From Deltaproteobacteria bacterium (GTDB taxonomy: Bacteria; Desulfobacterota; Desulfuromonadia; Geobacterales; Geobacteraceae), in NCBI GenBank assembly GCA_021847245.1, contig JAJZUC010000014.1, positions 1-46,076 of the forward strand: a stretch of 46,076 nt of DNA, in the 5' to 3' direction. This document shows, piece after piece, positions 1 to 8,174 of the stretch. The translations under genes and the position numbers were made by a program. The notes under the pieces were generated by a model. That model made no database searches, had not been told where the DNA came from, and worked only from the letters and a program-made list of their open reading frames with translations. Position 1 is the stretch's first letter, and every line of letters begins with the position of its first letter.

Positions 1-149
1 GTCGAAATTGGTGCAACAGCTACCATACACGAAAACGGCCGGCAGGCAAGAGAAAATACGGGGAAGTCCGTGTCGTGCCTGAGTTTTTGCTCTTATTGAC
101 GCGGGATTGAAGGGGGATGTCATAATAAGTGAGGGAAAAATGTCATAAT
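1..149. repeat. Left-end transposase-binding sites (candidate)
   Basis: TGTC-type sites read rightward at about position 1 (GTCGAAAT, with the first T outside the window), 71 (TGTCGTGCC), 118-126 (TGTCATAAT) and 141-149 (TGTCATAAT). The last two are identical and 23 bp apart. The right end carries matching sites in the opposite orientation with the same 23-bp inner spacing. In Mu the transposase binds three sites at each end, the outermost almost at the terminus, so these are probably the binding sites for the transposase at 4156-5853. The role is inference; the repeats are visible. Confidence 0.6.
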
Positions 150-315
150 GAGGTTGGCGATGGTTGGCGGAAGGCTTACATGAGGAGAAAAATCGGCCCA
201 AAATCAAAATGGTTTTGATGCCGTCGGCCGCGCGGCGGCGAGGTGAGAAAATCGGCCGCCGGCGACCCTGATCGATAGGGGTGATTTTGATTTTCTGAGG
301 GGCGGGGATTGCCCC
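150..315. other. Noncoding stretch below the leftward operon, with inverted repeat
   Basis: No convincing gene lies between the left-end sites and the leftward operon ending at 316. An inverted repeat ATCAAAA/TTTTGAT at 203-209 and 213-219 reads, on the minus strand, as a hairpin followed by a short T-rich run, so it could end transcription of the leftward operon. The stem is AT-rich and weak. The 10-mer AAAATCGGCC occurs twice, near 188 and 248. Small open frames here look like chance. Confidence 0.35.
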
Positions 316-705
316 TCATTCGCCTGCAGCCTTCAACCACTCCTGCCGCAGATGCCCCTTGCCTGAAAAATACAGGTTTCCTTCGTTCACCCCGGCTCGG
401 ACGTTTGTTTCTATATCGGAAATGGCAGTAAGTTTGATGATGCCTATCGTCCAAGGTGAAAGATTGAATGGGCCGTCATTGCGAAGATAAATATCTATTA
501 TTGCTTCTTTATTATCGGAATACATAAATCCTTCAGCTCTGGCATATTCGTCGCCACGAAAACTGGAGAGGATCCTGTTGTAAACCACTTGATAAGGAGC
601 TTGGATTACCTTCTCTTCCCAGACCAGATCCGATTCCTGCATTTTATATGCAGGTGTCGCACAACCCGCCAAGAACACCAGTAATAATAGAAACCCTCTA
701 AGCAT
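316..705 (-). CDS. Small lipoprotein, possible lysogenic conversion gene
   Basis: This 129-residue protein starts with a lipoprotein signal: a short charged end, a leucine-rich core and an LAGC lipobox with the lipidated cysteine at residue 15. It should be anchored in a membrane facing the periplasm. The rest has no domain I recognise. A GGAGGGG ribosome site precedes the start. It is the last gene of the leftward repressor operon, so it is probably expressed in the lysogen, as expected for a conversion or superinfection-exclusion gene. That role is inferred from position only. Confidence 0.7.
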   Translation of the reverse strand: MLRGFLLLLVFLAGCATPAYKMQESDLVWEEKVIQAPYQVVYNRILSSFRGDEYARAEGFMYSDNKEAIIDIYLRNDGPFNLSPWTIGIIKLTAISDIETNVRAGVNEGNLYFSGKGHLRQEWLKAAGE

Positions 706-732
706 ATCCCCTCCACTGGTGCAATTTCCCGG

Positions 733-1332
733 TCAATACGTAAATACAGGAGCTATCGAGCAGCAGCAGCCGATATGAAACGGCAACTCCGGGAAATTAT
801 ATTTATTGTATCGTTTTTTTGCTAGTTTTTGGCAGCACGGACAACAATTTTCGCTATTTATGATTTCATAGCCCCTGATGTCCTGCAGGTCGAGATCAAG
901 TAGTTGCGCTCGTTCGCGAAGCACTGCTTTATTGCGGGAGTAGGTGCCATAAATTAAATATGCTATTGTCCACGGATCGATCCTGCCGTTGGCATCCGGA
1001 CAAAACAAGTTATATGTGAACGCCCCTAAGTTGATCTCCAGAGTTTTTATGGCCTTCAATTTGAGCTTATGTAATAGTTGATCCTTCTGACGACCTTTGG
1101 CCCTTGCGAAATCAGATGATCTTTGAATTTCGGCGTCGAGGGCTTTAATGTACCGTGGTTTGAATTTTTTGATGTATTCATCAATCTCAATGCACTTGAT
1201 GTTGTGCTTTTGGACGAGGTACGCAATTATTTGAGTCGCTTTGTGAGGGTCATCAAGGGAACTCACGGTGTCGAGGTTTTGCTCGAACTCCTGAACAATC
1301 ATTCCTTCTAGCGAAAAAGTCAATTGTTGCAT
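733..1332 (-). CDS. Cysteine-rich protein with MuF-like C-terminal motif
   Basis: The protein has 199 residues and starts 3 bases after the repressor stop. I chose the start at 1332 because a GGCGAG-type site precedes it; a longer frame would overlap the repressor. The first two thirds are charged and helical with no known domain. The C-terminus has C163, C164, C166, C167, then Y-x5-P-x2-P-x-H186-x2-C189, C190, C191. This order of cysteine pair, proline, histidine and cysteines resembles the metal-binding tail of phage head-morphogenesis (MuF/SPP1 gp7) proteins, here in an unusual place beside the repressor. Function unknown. A zinc-binding fold is likely. Confidence 0.65.
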   Translation of the reverse strand: MQQLTFSLEGMIVQEFEQNLDTVSSLDDPHKATQIIAYLVQKHNIKCIEIDEYIKKFKPRYIKALDAEIQRSSDFARAKGRQKDQLLHKLKLKAIKTLEINLGAFTYNLFCPDANGRIDPWTIAYLIYGTYSRNKAVLRERAQLLDLDLQDIRGYEIINSENCCPCCQKLAKKRYNKYNFPELPFHIGCCCSIAPVFTY

Positions 1333-1334
1333 AT

Positions 1335-2045
1335 TTATCTCGCCTTTTCCCGCTCTTTTTCTTCCTTCAGTAGTGTCCAAATTCGCATTTTCCCTACCTC
1401 GGTGAGTTCCCTCCAATCATTCAGAAATGCCAGCTCGATCGGGTCGGTAAGGTTCTGAATATTTACGTGTGAATAGATTTGGCCATGCTCCTTGGCTAGG
1501 TCATTCGATTTCCGTCTCATCGGGCCTTTCCCCGTCAGCAACCAGTCGAGGAGCACATTGTACCGATCGGCAATCTCGGTCACCCATGCGAGGGGGAAAA
1601 TCGATTCGTTCTCTGCAGAATTTATTTCCTCGGCAGTGGCGGTCACTATCCAGGACAGATCTTCCGGCTTGCTGTAACGCGTCACTTCTTGCACCCGTTC
1701 CCAAATCTCCGGGAAATAGAGTATCCGCTTCAGTTCCTCCCGCATCTCCGGCCGCACGGTTTCCCAGTTGAGCACATGCTTTGCCCTGGGAAGCAACTCC
1801 TCTTTTACGGTCTCCCGCATCTCCCCTTCGCCGGTCATCACCCAGTTGAAATTTATCAATTTATCGGCGCAAAGAAGTTTAATTTTGTCAACCGGAAGTG
1901 CCCCGCGGCTCTTTCTGGCGGCAAAGGTATCTTTCTTGAACCCCAGTAAATTCGCAAGCTCGTACTCTTTGGTCAGACCAAGAGCTTGCATAAGTCTACT
2001 GATAACTGCCAAAAAGATTTTATTTGTAATTTTTTGAGTTGACAT
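1335..2045 (-). CDS. CI-type phage repressor without peptidase domain
   Basis: The 236-residue protein begins with a helix-turn-helix region of the phage CI-repressor type (about residues 15-80) ending in NWVMTGEGEMR. A second, similar stretch near residues 150-177 ends in DWLLTGKGPMR, so the DNA-binding unit looks duplicated. There is no LexA/S24-like serine-lysine peptidase at the C-terminus, so it would not be inactivated by RecA-stimulated self-cleavage. It is read away from the early operon and lies across the intergenic control region from it. This is the usual place for the repressor of lysis in transposable phages. Confidence 0.8.
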   Translation of the reverse strand: MSTQKITNKIFLAVISRLMQALGLTKEYELANLLGFKKDTFAARKSRGALPVDKIKLLCADKLINFNWVMTGEGEMRETVKEELLPRAKHVLNWETVRPEMREELKRILYFPEIWERVQEVTRYSKPEDLSWIVTATAEEINSAENESIFPLAWVTEIADRYNVLLDWLLTGKGPMRRKSNDLAKEHGQIYSHVNIQNLTDPIELAFLNDWRELTEVGKMRIWTLLKEEKEREKAR

Positions 2046-2126
2046 ATGTAAGATACTCGGCTAGGGTAATTACATCTTGACGCGAAACAATCTTGTCAGG
2101 TGAGCACAAAAAAAGGGGGCCTCGCC
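2046..2126. promoter_or_regulatory. Divergent control region with candidate operators
   Basis: This gap separates the leftward repressor gene from the rightward early operon and must hold both promoters. Direct repeats ATCTTGAC at 2074-2081 and ATCTTGTC at 2090-2097 are 16 bp apart, and an inverted partial copy (AAGAT) lies at 2050-2054. These are plausible operators for the CI-type repressor or the small Ner-like protein at 2127. A clear -10/-35 pair could not be fixed by eye. Confidence 0.4.
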
Positions 2127-2354
2127 ATGATAACCGAAGCTCAGCACCGAAAAATTCGCGCAACCATGATGTTGCACGGGGTAAAGGTCGCCCACATCGC
2201 CGAACGGGAGAAGGTGACCGACAACTATGTCACCTATGTCATCACCGGCCGGCGCAAGGGGTACCGCATACGCAAGGCCATCGCCGAGGAGTGTGGCGTT
2301 GCCTACGGGGAACTCTGGCCCGAGGATGATTCGGACTTGCCCGAAGCGGCGTAA
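2127..2354 (+). CDS. Small helix-turn-helix protein (Ner/Cro-like)
   Basis: The 75-residue protein has a compact helix-turn-helix pattern: residues about 8-55 with VKVAHIAEREKVTDNYVTYV followed by a basic recognition segment. In Mu the first early gene, ner, encodes such a protein and shuts down the repressor and early promoters. I chose ATG 2127, which follows a GGGGG stretch, over a GTG at 2100 without a clear ribosome site. It is the first gene of the rightward operon, facing the repressor. The Ner role is inferred from size, fold and place. Confidence 0.65.
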   Translation: MITEAQHRKIRATMMLHGVKVAHIAEREKVTDNYVTYVITGRRKGYRIRKAIAEECGVAYGELWPEDDSDLPEAA

Positions 2355-2399
2355 TCCCGAATTTGGGATGAACTTTACCACGGGGTACGAGGGTCGGCA

Positions 2400-2837
2400 A
2401 TGTCAAAACGGAATCGATCGATTGATGGACCAATGTCCGCACAGCAGGGCCTCTTTGATACGGGGCTGTCCGAGGGGGCGCTCGACATCTCCTTGGGCTT
2501 TCGCCAGGGGTTGGCCAGGGCGATTACCGCCTGCGGGATGAACCGTTATCACATTGCCGCCGAGATCAGCCGGCTCACCCAGTCGAACCTTTCCAAGGAC
2601 ATGCTCGACAAGTACACCAGCTCGGATCTCTCCTACGGGATCCGCGCCGAGATCATCCCGGCATTCTGTCACGTCACCCGGCAGATGGATACGGTGCGGC
2701 AGATGGTCGATCCCCTGGGCGCCGACGTGGTGAACCCCGAGGATCGAGACCTCCTGGAGCTCGCCCGGCTGCTGGAGGAGCAGAAGAAGATCGACGCCAG
2801 GATCATGGCGATCCGCGCCAAGCGCGGCATCAAATAG
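2400..2837 (+). CDS. Early phage protein of unknown function
   Basis: A 145-residue protein. The middle (GFRQGLARAITACGMNRYHI onward) reads like a helix-turn-helix followed by a segment about serving as a binding surface (TQSNLSKDMLDKYTS). The C-terminal 40 residues form a charged helix (LLELARLLEEQKKIDARI). Similar two-part early proteins occur beside the transposase in transposable phages of this type, but I cannot name the family. It is followed 11 bases later by an IclR-like gene and is probably co-transcribed. Confidence 0.6.
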   Translation: MSKRNRSIDGPMSAQQGLFDTGLSEGALDISLGFRQGLARAITACGMNRYHIAAEISRLTQSNLSKDMLDKYTSSDLSYGIRAEIIPAFCHVTRQMDTVRQMVDPLGADVVNPEDRDLLELARLLEEQKKIDARIMAIRAKRGIK

Positions 2838-2848
2838 GAGGTTTAACG

Positions 2849-3151
2849 ATGGCGGGAGATAGCTACAGACGGATCGAGGCGGTCACGAAGGCACTAGAGG
2901 TGCTTGAATTTCTGGCCACACAGAAAGAGCCAATCACCGGGCCGGACATCGCCCGGGCGGTTCAGCTCCCTACGGCGACGGTCATGTGTCACCTCGTCAC
3001 GCTGCAGGACAAGAACTTCGTGCGCCAGGTGGGCGGCGGGTTCGAGCTCGGCATGGGCGCCGCCACCATCTGGGCGCGGAAGAAGGCGCTCCTGGAGGGG
3101 CAGCGGGACCGGATCAGTAAGAACATCCAGACACTTGAGGAGGGGAAATAA
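2849..3151 (+). CDS. IclR-type winged-helix DNA-binding protein
   Basis: This 100-residue protein matches only the N-terminal DNA-binding half of IclR regulators: a first helix (RIEAVTKALEVLEFLATQ), a recognition region (ITGPDIARAVQLPTATVMCH) and a wing (FVRQVGGGFELG). The effector-binding domain of full-length IclR proteins (about 250 residues) is absent, so it is a stand-alone wing-helix protein. An AGGAGG site lies 6 bases before the start. It sits between two early genes with almost no spacing and probably acts in early gene control or DNA targeting. Confidence 0.75.
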   Translation: MAGDSYRRIEAVTKALEVLEFLATQKEPITGPDIARAVQLPTATVMCHLVTLQDKNFVRQVGGGFELGMGAATIWARKKALLEGQRDRISKNIQTLEEGK

Positions 3152-4090
3152 ATGGCACACAGAAAACGCAGCGACGTCGACAGCGAGACCGCACTGATGG
3201 TAGCTCAGGAAGAGCGCAATATGGAGCGGATTAAGGAAGAGCAGCAGGAAGAGCGGGAGCGGCGGATCGCCGAAGCCCACGAGGTTATAGGGCGGATTCA
3301 GGGCCTCAATTTTATCGAAAAAGTGACGACGGTCGGCACTTTGGTCCAACTGAAAAAGATCAAGGACGCCAAGACCTACCGGGACCTTCCCAATATTGGA
3401 ACATGGGAAGAGTTCTGTAATTACATAGGTTTTTCACGCCAAAAGGTAGATGAAGACCTGATAAATCTTGCCATGTTTGGCGAAGAATTTCTGACGACGG
3501 TCGGCAGTTTTTCTCTGGGCTACCGCGACCTCCGCAAACTCCGCCAACTCACCCACGACGGCGCCATCACCATCGACGCCGACGCCGTCGAGATCTCCGG
3601 CGAGCGCATTCCCCTCGACCCCGATCACCGGGAAGACCTCCAAACCGCCATCGAGCAGATCATCGAAGAGCAGGCCCGGGTGAAAGAGGAGCTCGACGCC
3701 CAGAAGAAGGCCCACAACCGCGTCCAGGAAGCCAACCACAAGGAAATCGTCAAGCTGCAGAAGCAGGTGGACCGGTTCACCAAGCAGGCCGAGGCCAAGG
3801 GCCTCACCGACGACGAAGACGCCTTCATCCAGCGAATCGGCGCCTATCAGAAGATGGCCCAGGGTTCCCTCATCGCCCTGGAGCCGGCCGAGATCCGCAC
3901 CGAATTCCCCGCAGACCTCACCCCCCGCATGCGTGCCGCGGTGATCAGTACCGTGCATAACCTGAAAATGCAGGTCCTCGCCCTCTACGACACCGTCGTC
4001 ACCGAGATCGGCGACCCCGCCATGAACCCGGAGCTCCTGGAAGATTTCAGCCGATGGGAAGAGGAAAACGGATTCAAGCAGGCCGGGTAA
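3152..4090 (+). CDS. Early coiled-coil protein, unknown function
   Basis: A 312-residue protein directly after the IclR-like gene. Residues about 15-50 are a highly charged helix (ERIKEEQQEERERRIAEA). A middle section resembles a helix-turn-helix (WEEFCNYIGFSRQKVDEDL), and a long coiled coil spans about residues 160-215 (EQIIEEQARVKEELDAQKKA). Proteins of this shape often precede the transposase in transposable phages, but no function is established to my knowledge. It may act as a DNA-binding oligomer in replication or partition; this is a guess. Confidence 0.6.
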   Translation: MAHRKRSDVDSETALMVAQEERNMERIKEEQQEERERRIAEAHEVIGRIQGLNFIEKVTTVGTLVQLKKIKDAKTYRDLPNIGTWEEFCNYIGFSRQKVDEDLINLAMFGEEFLTTVGSFSLGYRDLRKLRQLTHDGAITIDADAVEISGERIPLDPDHREDLQTAIEQIIEEQARVKEELDAQKKAHNRVQEANHKEIVKLQKQVDRFTKQAEAKGLTDDEDAFIQRIGAYQKMAQGSLIALEPAEIRTEFPADLTPRMRAAVISTVHNLKMQVLALYDTVVTEIGDPAMNPELLEDFSRWEEENGFKQAG

Positions 4091-4155
4091 CTCCGTTCCG
4101 TCCGTTCTCATCAGTATGAAAATGTGGAATGCAATTTTCTCCCAGCGAGGGCGAT

Positions 4156-5853
4156 ATGTGGCAACGGAACATGGTGTTTGAACTGCGCGAGGCACGGCCG
4201 GCCGAACGGCGGGCGATCATCAAGCGTTACCAGGGCCAGTACGGCTATACATACGAGCACATGCTGCGCATCGCCAAGAAGCACGGCTTCGACAGCGGCC
4301 GCAATACCCGCAGCGACAAGGGCGAAAGCGTTATCACCCCCGACCAGATGGACGCCGTAGGCACATTCCTGCGGGTCACACGCCGGGAGAACAAGGGCGC
4401 CATCTCCCCGGTGGAAAACGCCCTCGAATTCTGCATCGACAACGGTTTCATCACCCGCGGACAGGTCACGGTCGGCACCATGCAGCGGCTCTTGAGGGAG
4501 CACCAGATGAACGCCGCCAGCCAGAACAGTCCCACGCCCCACACCGAGATGCGCAGCCTGCATCCCAACCACGTCCACTGCGTCGACGTCTCCACCTGCA
4601 TCCAGTACTACCTGGACAAGGGGGGGATGTCGGTCATGCGCGAGGACGAGTTCTACAAGAACAAGGTCGAGAACTTCAAGAAGATCAAGACCCCGCTGCA
4701 GCGCTACATCCTCACCGACCACTTCTCGGGCTTCTTCTTTGTCAAGTACTACCTGGCCGCAGGCGAGACCGCCGAGAACCTGTTCGACTTCGTCTGCAGC
4801 GCCTGGGAGGCGAAGGGGGACGGCCGTTTCCCCTTCCGCGGCGCCCCGCTCCTCATGCTCATGGACGGAGGGGCCCGCGCCAAGGCCAAGGCCCTCGGAC
4901 TTGCCTTCTGGGACGGCCTCGGCATCGACATCCTCGCCGGCACCCCGGGCAACTCCCGCCGCCAGGGCTCCGTCGAGGTCACCCACTGCATCTGGGAAGA
5001 GTGGTTCGAGACGCGGCTGCGGATCGACCCGGCCACCTCCCTGGAGGACTTGAACCGCAAGGCGTTCGGCTTCTGCCTCTGGTACAACGCCACCAAGAAA
5101 CACAGCCGCCACGGCTTCACGCGGCTCTCCATGTGGCTGAACATCAAGGCCGGAGAGCTGCGCGAACTCCCCGACCGCACCGAGCTCCACGACCTCCTCA
5201 ATAAGCCTGAGGAAGAGCGCACCGTCGTCAGTGGCCGCATCCCCTTCCAGGGGAAGGAATTCTCCCTGCGCGGTCTCGGCATCCCCCACGGCGCCAAGGT
5301 GACCGTTATCAAGAACCTCTACAAGTGGCGCGAGGGGATCGTCATCGTCGGTTATGAGAATAACCGCTTCGAGGCGCGCGAGATCGAGAAACTCCCCGCC
5401 GAGCTCGGCGGGTTCTCCGCTAACGCCGCCGTCATCGGGCAGGAGTACAAGGCCCAGCCCGAAACCGCCACACAGAAGGCCGCCAAGCGCATGGACGAAC
5501 TTGCCTACGGCAGCTCTGAGCCCAACCGCAAGAAGGAAACCCCCTTCTTCGGTCTCAACGCCTTCGAAGGCTTCGCCGAGAAGGTGGACAATCTCGCCAC
5601 CATCCCCAAGCGCGGTATCCCCATCGAGATCGCCCGCCCGGCCGAACCGGCGCGGATCCCGTTCATGGAGTTTCTCAAGCGTCTGCGGAGTGCAATGCAG
5701 GAAGTGGGCGCCACCATCACCCCCGCCCTCAACCGGGAGTTGCGGGCCGAGTTCGGCGACTCGGTCGACATCCGGAGGGCAGAGGAAGTTATTGCAGCCA
5801 TCACCAGCGGGGCCGATTGGCAGGCCCACGAAGCCCAGCGCCACGCGCTGTAA
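4156..5853 (+). CDS. Mu-type DDE transposase (MuA-like)
   Basis: The 565-residue protein is a retroviral-integrase-fold transposase that would join phage ends to target DNA, for both integration and replicative transposition. The catalytic triad is visible: D144 (HCVDVST), D237 (LMDGGARAK) and E274 (GSVEVTH), with 36 residues between the second D and the E. An N-terminal helical DNA-binding part precedes it. A beta-barrel-like region with basic residues (IPHGAKVTVIKNLYKW) and a C-terminal region that could contact the ATPase follow. I chose ATG 4156 because GAGGG lies just upstream; ATG 4129 lacks a ribosome site. The ATPase partner follows 21 bases later. Confidence 0.92.
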   Translation: MWQRNMVFELREARPAERRAIIKRYQGQYGYTYEHMLRIAKKHGFDSGRNTRSDKGESVITPDQMDAVGTFLRVTRRENKGAISPVENALEFCIDNGFITRGQVTVGTMQRLLREHQMNAASQNSPTPHTEMRSLHPNHVHCVDVSTCIQYYLDKGGMSVMREDEFYKNKVENFKKIKTPLQRYILTDHFSGFFFVKYYLAAGETAENLFDFVCSAWEAKGDGRFPFRGAPLLMLMDGGARAKAKALGLAFWDGLGIDILAGTPGNSRRQGSVEVTHCIWEEWFETRLRIDPATSLEDLNRKAFGFCLWYNATKKHSRHGFTRLSMWLNIKAGELRELPDRTELHDLLNKPEEERTVVSGRIPFQGKEFSLRGLGIPHGAKVTVIKNLYKWREGIVIVGYENNRFEAREIEKLPAELGGFSANAAVIGQEYKAQPETATQKAAKRMDELAYGSSEPNRKKETPFFGLNAFEGFAEKVDNLATIPKRGIPIEIARPAEPARIPFMEFLKRLRSAMQEVGATITPALNRELRAEFGDSVDIRRAEEVIAAITSGADWQAHEAQRHAL

Positions 5854-5874
5854 CCATGCACTTGGAGGTGTGAC

Positions 5875-7128
5875 GTGACAGCAAAAGCGTACCAGATGGA
5901 GTTCGAACCCATCACCCTGAAGGGACTGGTCCACGCCTGCGGCATCAGCCAGGCGGAACTGGCACGGGCCGTCGCCGAAATCATCGGGCAGGACATTTCC
6001 CGCCCCACCATCAACCTCTGCATCAACCGGGGGTATATCCCCCTCACCATCGACCGCTTCAAACCGGCGGTCGAGGACGTCATCCGCGCCAACCCCGCCG
6101 CCTTGCAGTGGCTGCTCGACCACGAGCTCTCCGTCGGCGACATCTGGACACCCCTGGGGGACGAGCGCCGCAAGCACAAGCCCGCCGACCACGGCAAGCG
6201 CAGCATCGCCGGCCGGAAACGCTCGGCTCTCATCCCCGGCAACCCCGATGTAATCACTATTCAATGGGAGGTAGAAATGATCTCGCAGGAAGCACTCAGG
6301 CACTTCAAACTGTTCCGCAACCCCTTCATCGACGACATCCAAAAGGATGGCGACATCTACATGAGCGACGAGCACCGCTACATCGAAGCCGCCATGCTCG
6401 ATGCCGCCCGCCACGGTGGCTTTCTGGCCGTCATCGGCGAAGTCGGCTCCGGCAAATCCGTCATGCGCCGCAAGATCGTCGAGCAGTTGCGCAAAGACGG
6501 CGACGTCCTCGTCATCTATCCCCAGATGATCGACAAAGGGCGCCTCTCTGCCGGAAGCATCTGTGACGCCATCATCCAGGACGTCAGCTCCGAGAAGTGC
6601 AAGGCCAAGCTCGAAGACAAGACCCGGCAGGTCCAGCGGCTCCTGCTCGACCGGGCGAAATCCGGCTACCGCGCCTGCCTCATCATCGAAGAGGCCCACG
6701 ACCTTAACGTCCAGACCCTGAAATACCTCAAGCGCTTCTACGAGCTTGAGGACGGCTACCGTAAGCTCCTCGGCATCGTCCTCATCGGTCAGACCGAGCT
6801 CAAGCACATGTTCAACGAAGCCCAGAACGTCGACATGCGCGAGGTGATCCGCCGCGTCCAGGTGGCCGAGATCAAGGGGCTGAACGGGCATCTCCGCGAC
6901 TACCTCGTCACCAAGTTCAAGCGGCTCGGCAAAAACGTCGACGAAATCTTCGCAGATGATGCCTTCGAGGCCCTCTCGCGCCGCCTCACCGCCACCGACC
7001 GCGACGGCAAGACCAAGGTGAGCCACGCCTATCCGCTGCTCGTCAACAACCACACCGCCCGGGCCATGAACCTCACCTACGAGATGGGTGAAGCGCGCGT
7101 CACCGCCGAAGTTGTGGAGGCGATCTGA
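5875..7128 (+). CDS. MuB-like AAA+ ATPase, transposition target selector
   Basis: The 417-residue protein has an N-terminal helix-turn-helix part (about residues 12-75, GISQAELARAVAEIIGQDIS) and an AAA+ ATPase core. Walker A is GEVGSGKS at 188-195 and Walker B is LIIEEAH at 269-275, followed by a sensor-like GIVLIGQTEL. MuB, TniB and TnsC proteins of this type bind target DNA, stimulate the transposase and give target immunity. The start is GTG after GGAGG. Pairing with the DDE transposase just upstream fixes the role. Confidence 0.9.
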   Translation: MTAKAYQMEFEPITLKGLVHACGISQAELARAVAEIIGQDISRPTINLCINRGYIPLTIDRFKPAVEDVIRANPAALQWLLDHELSVGDIWTPLGDERRKHKPADHGKRSIAGRKRSALIPGNPDVITIQWEVEMISQEALRHFKLFRNPFIDDIQKDGDIYMSDEHRYIEAAMLDAARHGGFLAVIGEVGSGKSVMRRKIVEQLRKDGDVLVIYPQMIDKGRLSAGSICDAIIQDVSSEKCKAKLEDKTRQVQRLLLDRAKSGYRACLIIEEAHDLNVQTLKYLKRFYELEDGYRKLLGIVLIGQTELKHMFNEAQNVDMREVIRRVQVAEIKGLNGHLRDYLVTKFKRLGKNVDEIFADDAFEALSRRLTATDRDGKTKVSHAYPLLVNNHTARAMNLTYEMGEARVTAEVVEAI

Positions 7129-7130
7129 CC

Positions 7131-7616
7131 ATGAATACGGGAGTGGGTAAATCCATAGGCAGACCGTACGCCAAGGGGGGCATCGCCCCCCGGCAGATCA
7201 AGGCCATACACGCCACTATCGGCAAACTCGGGCTCGACGACGATACCTACCGCGCGATGCTGCAAGACCGCTACCACGTCGGAAGCTGCAAAGACCTTAC
7301 CTGGCGCCAGGCGGAGGAGCTGCTCGACTCGCTCAACGGGAAGGGGTTTTCCCGGTCCCCGGCCTCCGCCCCCCGGTCCCGGTGGTCAGAACTCGACGGC
7401 CGGCCCGGCATGGCTAGCGGTGCCCAGTGCCGGAAAATTGCCGCCATGTGGGCCGAGGTTTCCCGGATGTCCGGCGACGAAGAGCGGGAGCGGGCACTGT
7501 GGAGTTTCCTGCGGCGGATCGTCGGAGTCGATCACTTCCGGTTTCTCCGGGGCTGGCAGGTGCAGAAAGTCATTGCGGCCATCGAGGCCATGAAGTTCAA
7601 CAACAAGGAGGTGTGA
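7131..7616 (+). CDS. Mu gp16-like regulatory protein (DUF1018)
   Basis: A 161-residue protein. The N-terminal part (PRQIKAIHATIGKLGLDDDT then YRAML, WRQAEELLDSL) is the hallmark of the gp16/DUF1018 family found in the early regions of Mu-like phages. The C-terminal half repeats the theme (ASGAQCRKIAAMWAEVSRM; HFRFLRGWQVQKVIAAIEAM), consistent with two related halves. The exact function is not established; it is thought to be regulatory. It starts 2 bases after the ATPase stop. Confidence 0.85.
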   Translation: MNTGVGKSIGRPYAKGGIAPRQIKAIHATIGKLGLDDDTYRAMLQDRYHVGSCKDLTWRQAEELLDSLNGKGFSRSPASAPRSRWSELDGRPGMASGAQCRKIAAMWAEVSRMSGDEERERALWSFLRRIVGVDHFRFLRGWQVQKVIAAIEAMKFNNKEV

Positions 7617-7617
7617 C

Positions 7618-7839
7618 ATGACAGCACAGCAGCAAACCGACAGCGGCCGGCCCCGCTGTCCCAAGTGCCGCAGCACGGCATTGCGGCCCGAGCGCTCGAT
7701 CTTTACCGGCAGGGTGGAGGCGGTCGCCTGCATCACCTGCGGCGAGCGGGTTTACCGGGAATTCCGCCGTCGCAGTCCCAGCCGGCGCGAGCGGCAGAAC
7801 GCTCCCGGCATCCCCCACCACAAGGAGAGCGCACAATGA
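7618..7839 (+). CDS. Small zinc-ribbon protein
   Basis: 73 residues with two CxxC pairs (RCPKCRST and ACITCGERV) about 20 residues apart, the pattern of a zinc ribbon, and a basic C-terminal tail rich in arginine that could bind nucleic acid. It starts 1 base after the gp16-like gene and overlaps the next gene by 4 bases. Specific role unknown. Confidence 0.7.
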   Translation: MTAQQQTDSGRPRCPKCRSTALRPERSIFTGRVEAVACITCGERVYREFRRRSPSRRERQNAPGIPHHKESAQ

Positions 7840-8174
7840 TCGCGTGGTGGTGGTCCATCGTGACGTTATACGTCGGTCTGGCGGCCGGATTAGCCCTTGC
7901 GGCTTTCTGCGGTGCCGCCAAACACAGTCAGTCGGACGCGCACAGTGAGGCGTCGGCCGACGGGAGGAGCGCAATGGCACGAGTAATCACAATGGCAACG
8001 TCTCAAGAGCTGGACAAACTGATCCGGGATTACTGCACCTGCGGCGGCACCAGCCTGCACGAGGCCCATCACGCCCCGGACTGCACCTACCGTTCCCTCA
8101 TGGAGAAGATCGCCGCAGACGTCGAGCGCGAGCTCGGCAAATCTCCCTGCGGCAGGAGGTACGCCCATGTTTAA
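7836..8174 (+). CDS. Membrane-anchored early protein, unknown function
   Basis: Starting at ATG 7836 (overlapping the previous stop as ATGA), the 112-residue product has one hydrophobic segment (residues about 6-26, IVTLYVGLAAGLALAAFCGA). It is followed by a soluble part with cysteine and histidine residues (CTCGGTSLHEAHHAPDCTY), which may bind metal. Two genes could be read here, since ATG 7974 would give a soluble protein alone. I cannot decide between them. Confidence 0.5.
   Translation: MIAWWWSIVTLYVGLAAGLALAAFCGAAKHSQSDAHSEASADGRSAMARVITMATSQELDKLIRDYCTCGGTSLHEAHHAPDCTYRSLMEKIAADVERELGKSPCGRRYAHV

Noticed and set aside
4111-7053. A 980-codon open frame on the minus strand over the transposase and ATPase genes
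   Set aside because: It lies wholly opposite two clear genes with catalytic motifs. Its protein has no recognisable domain and the long frame is a by-product of GC-rich codon use.
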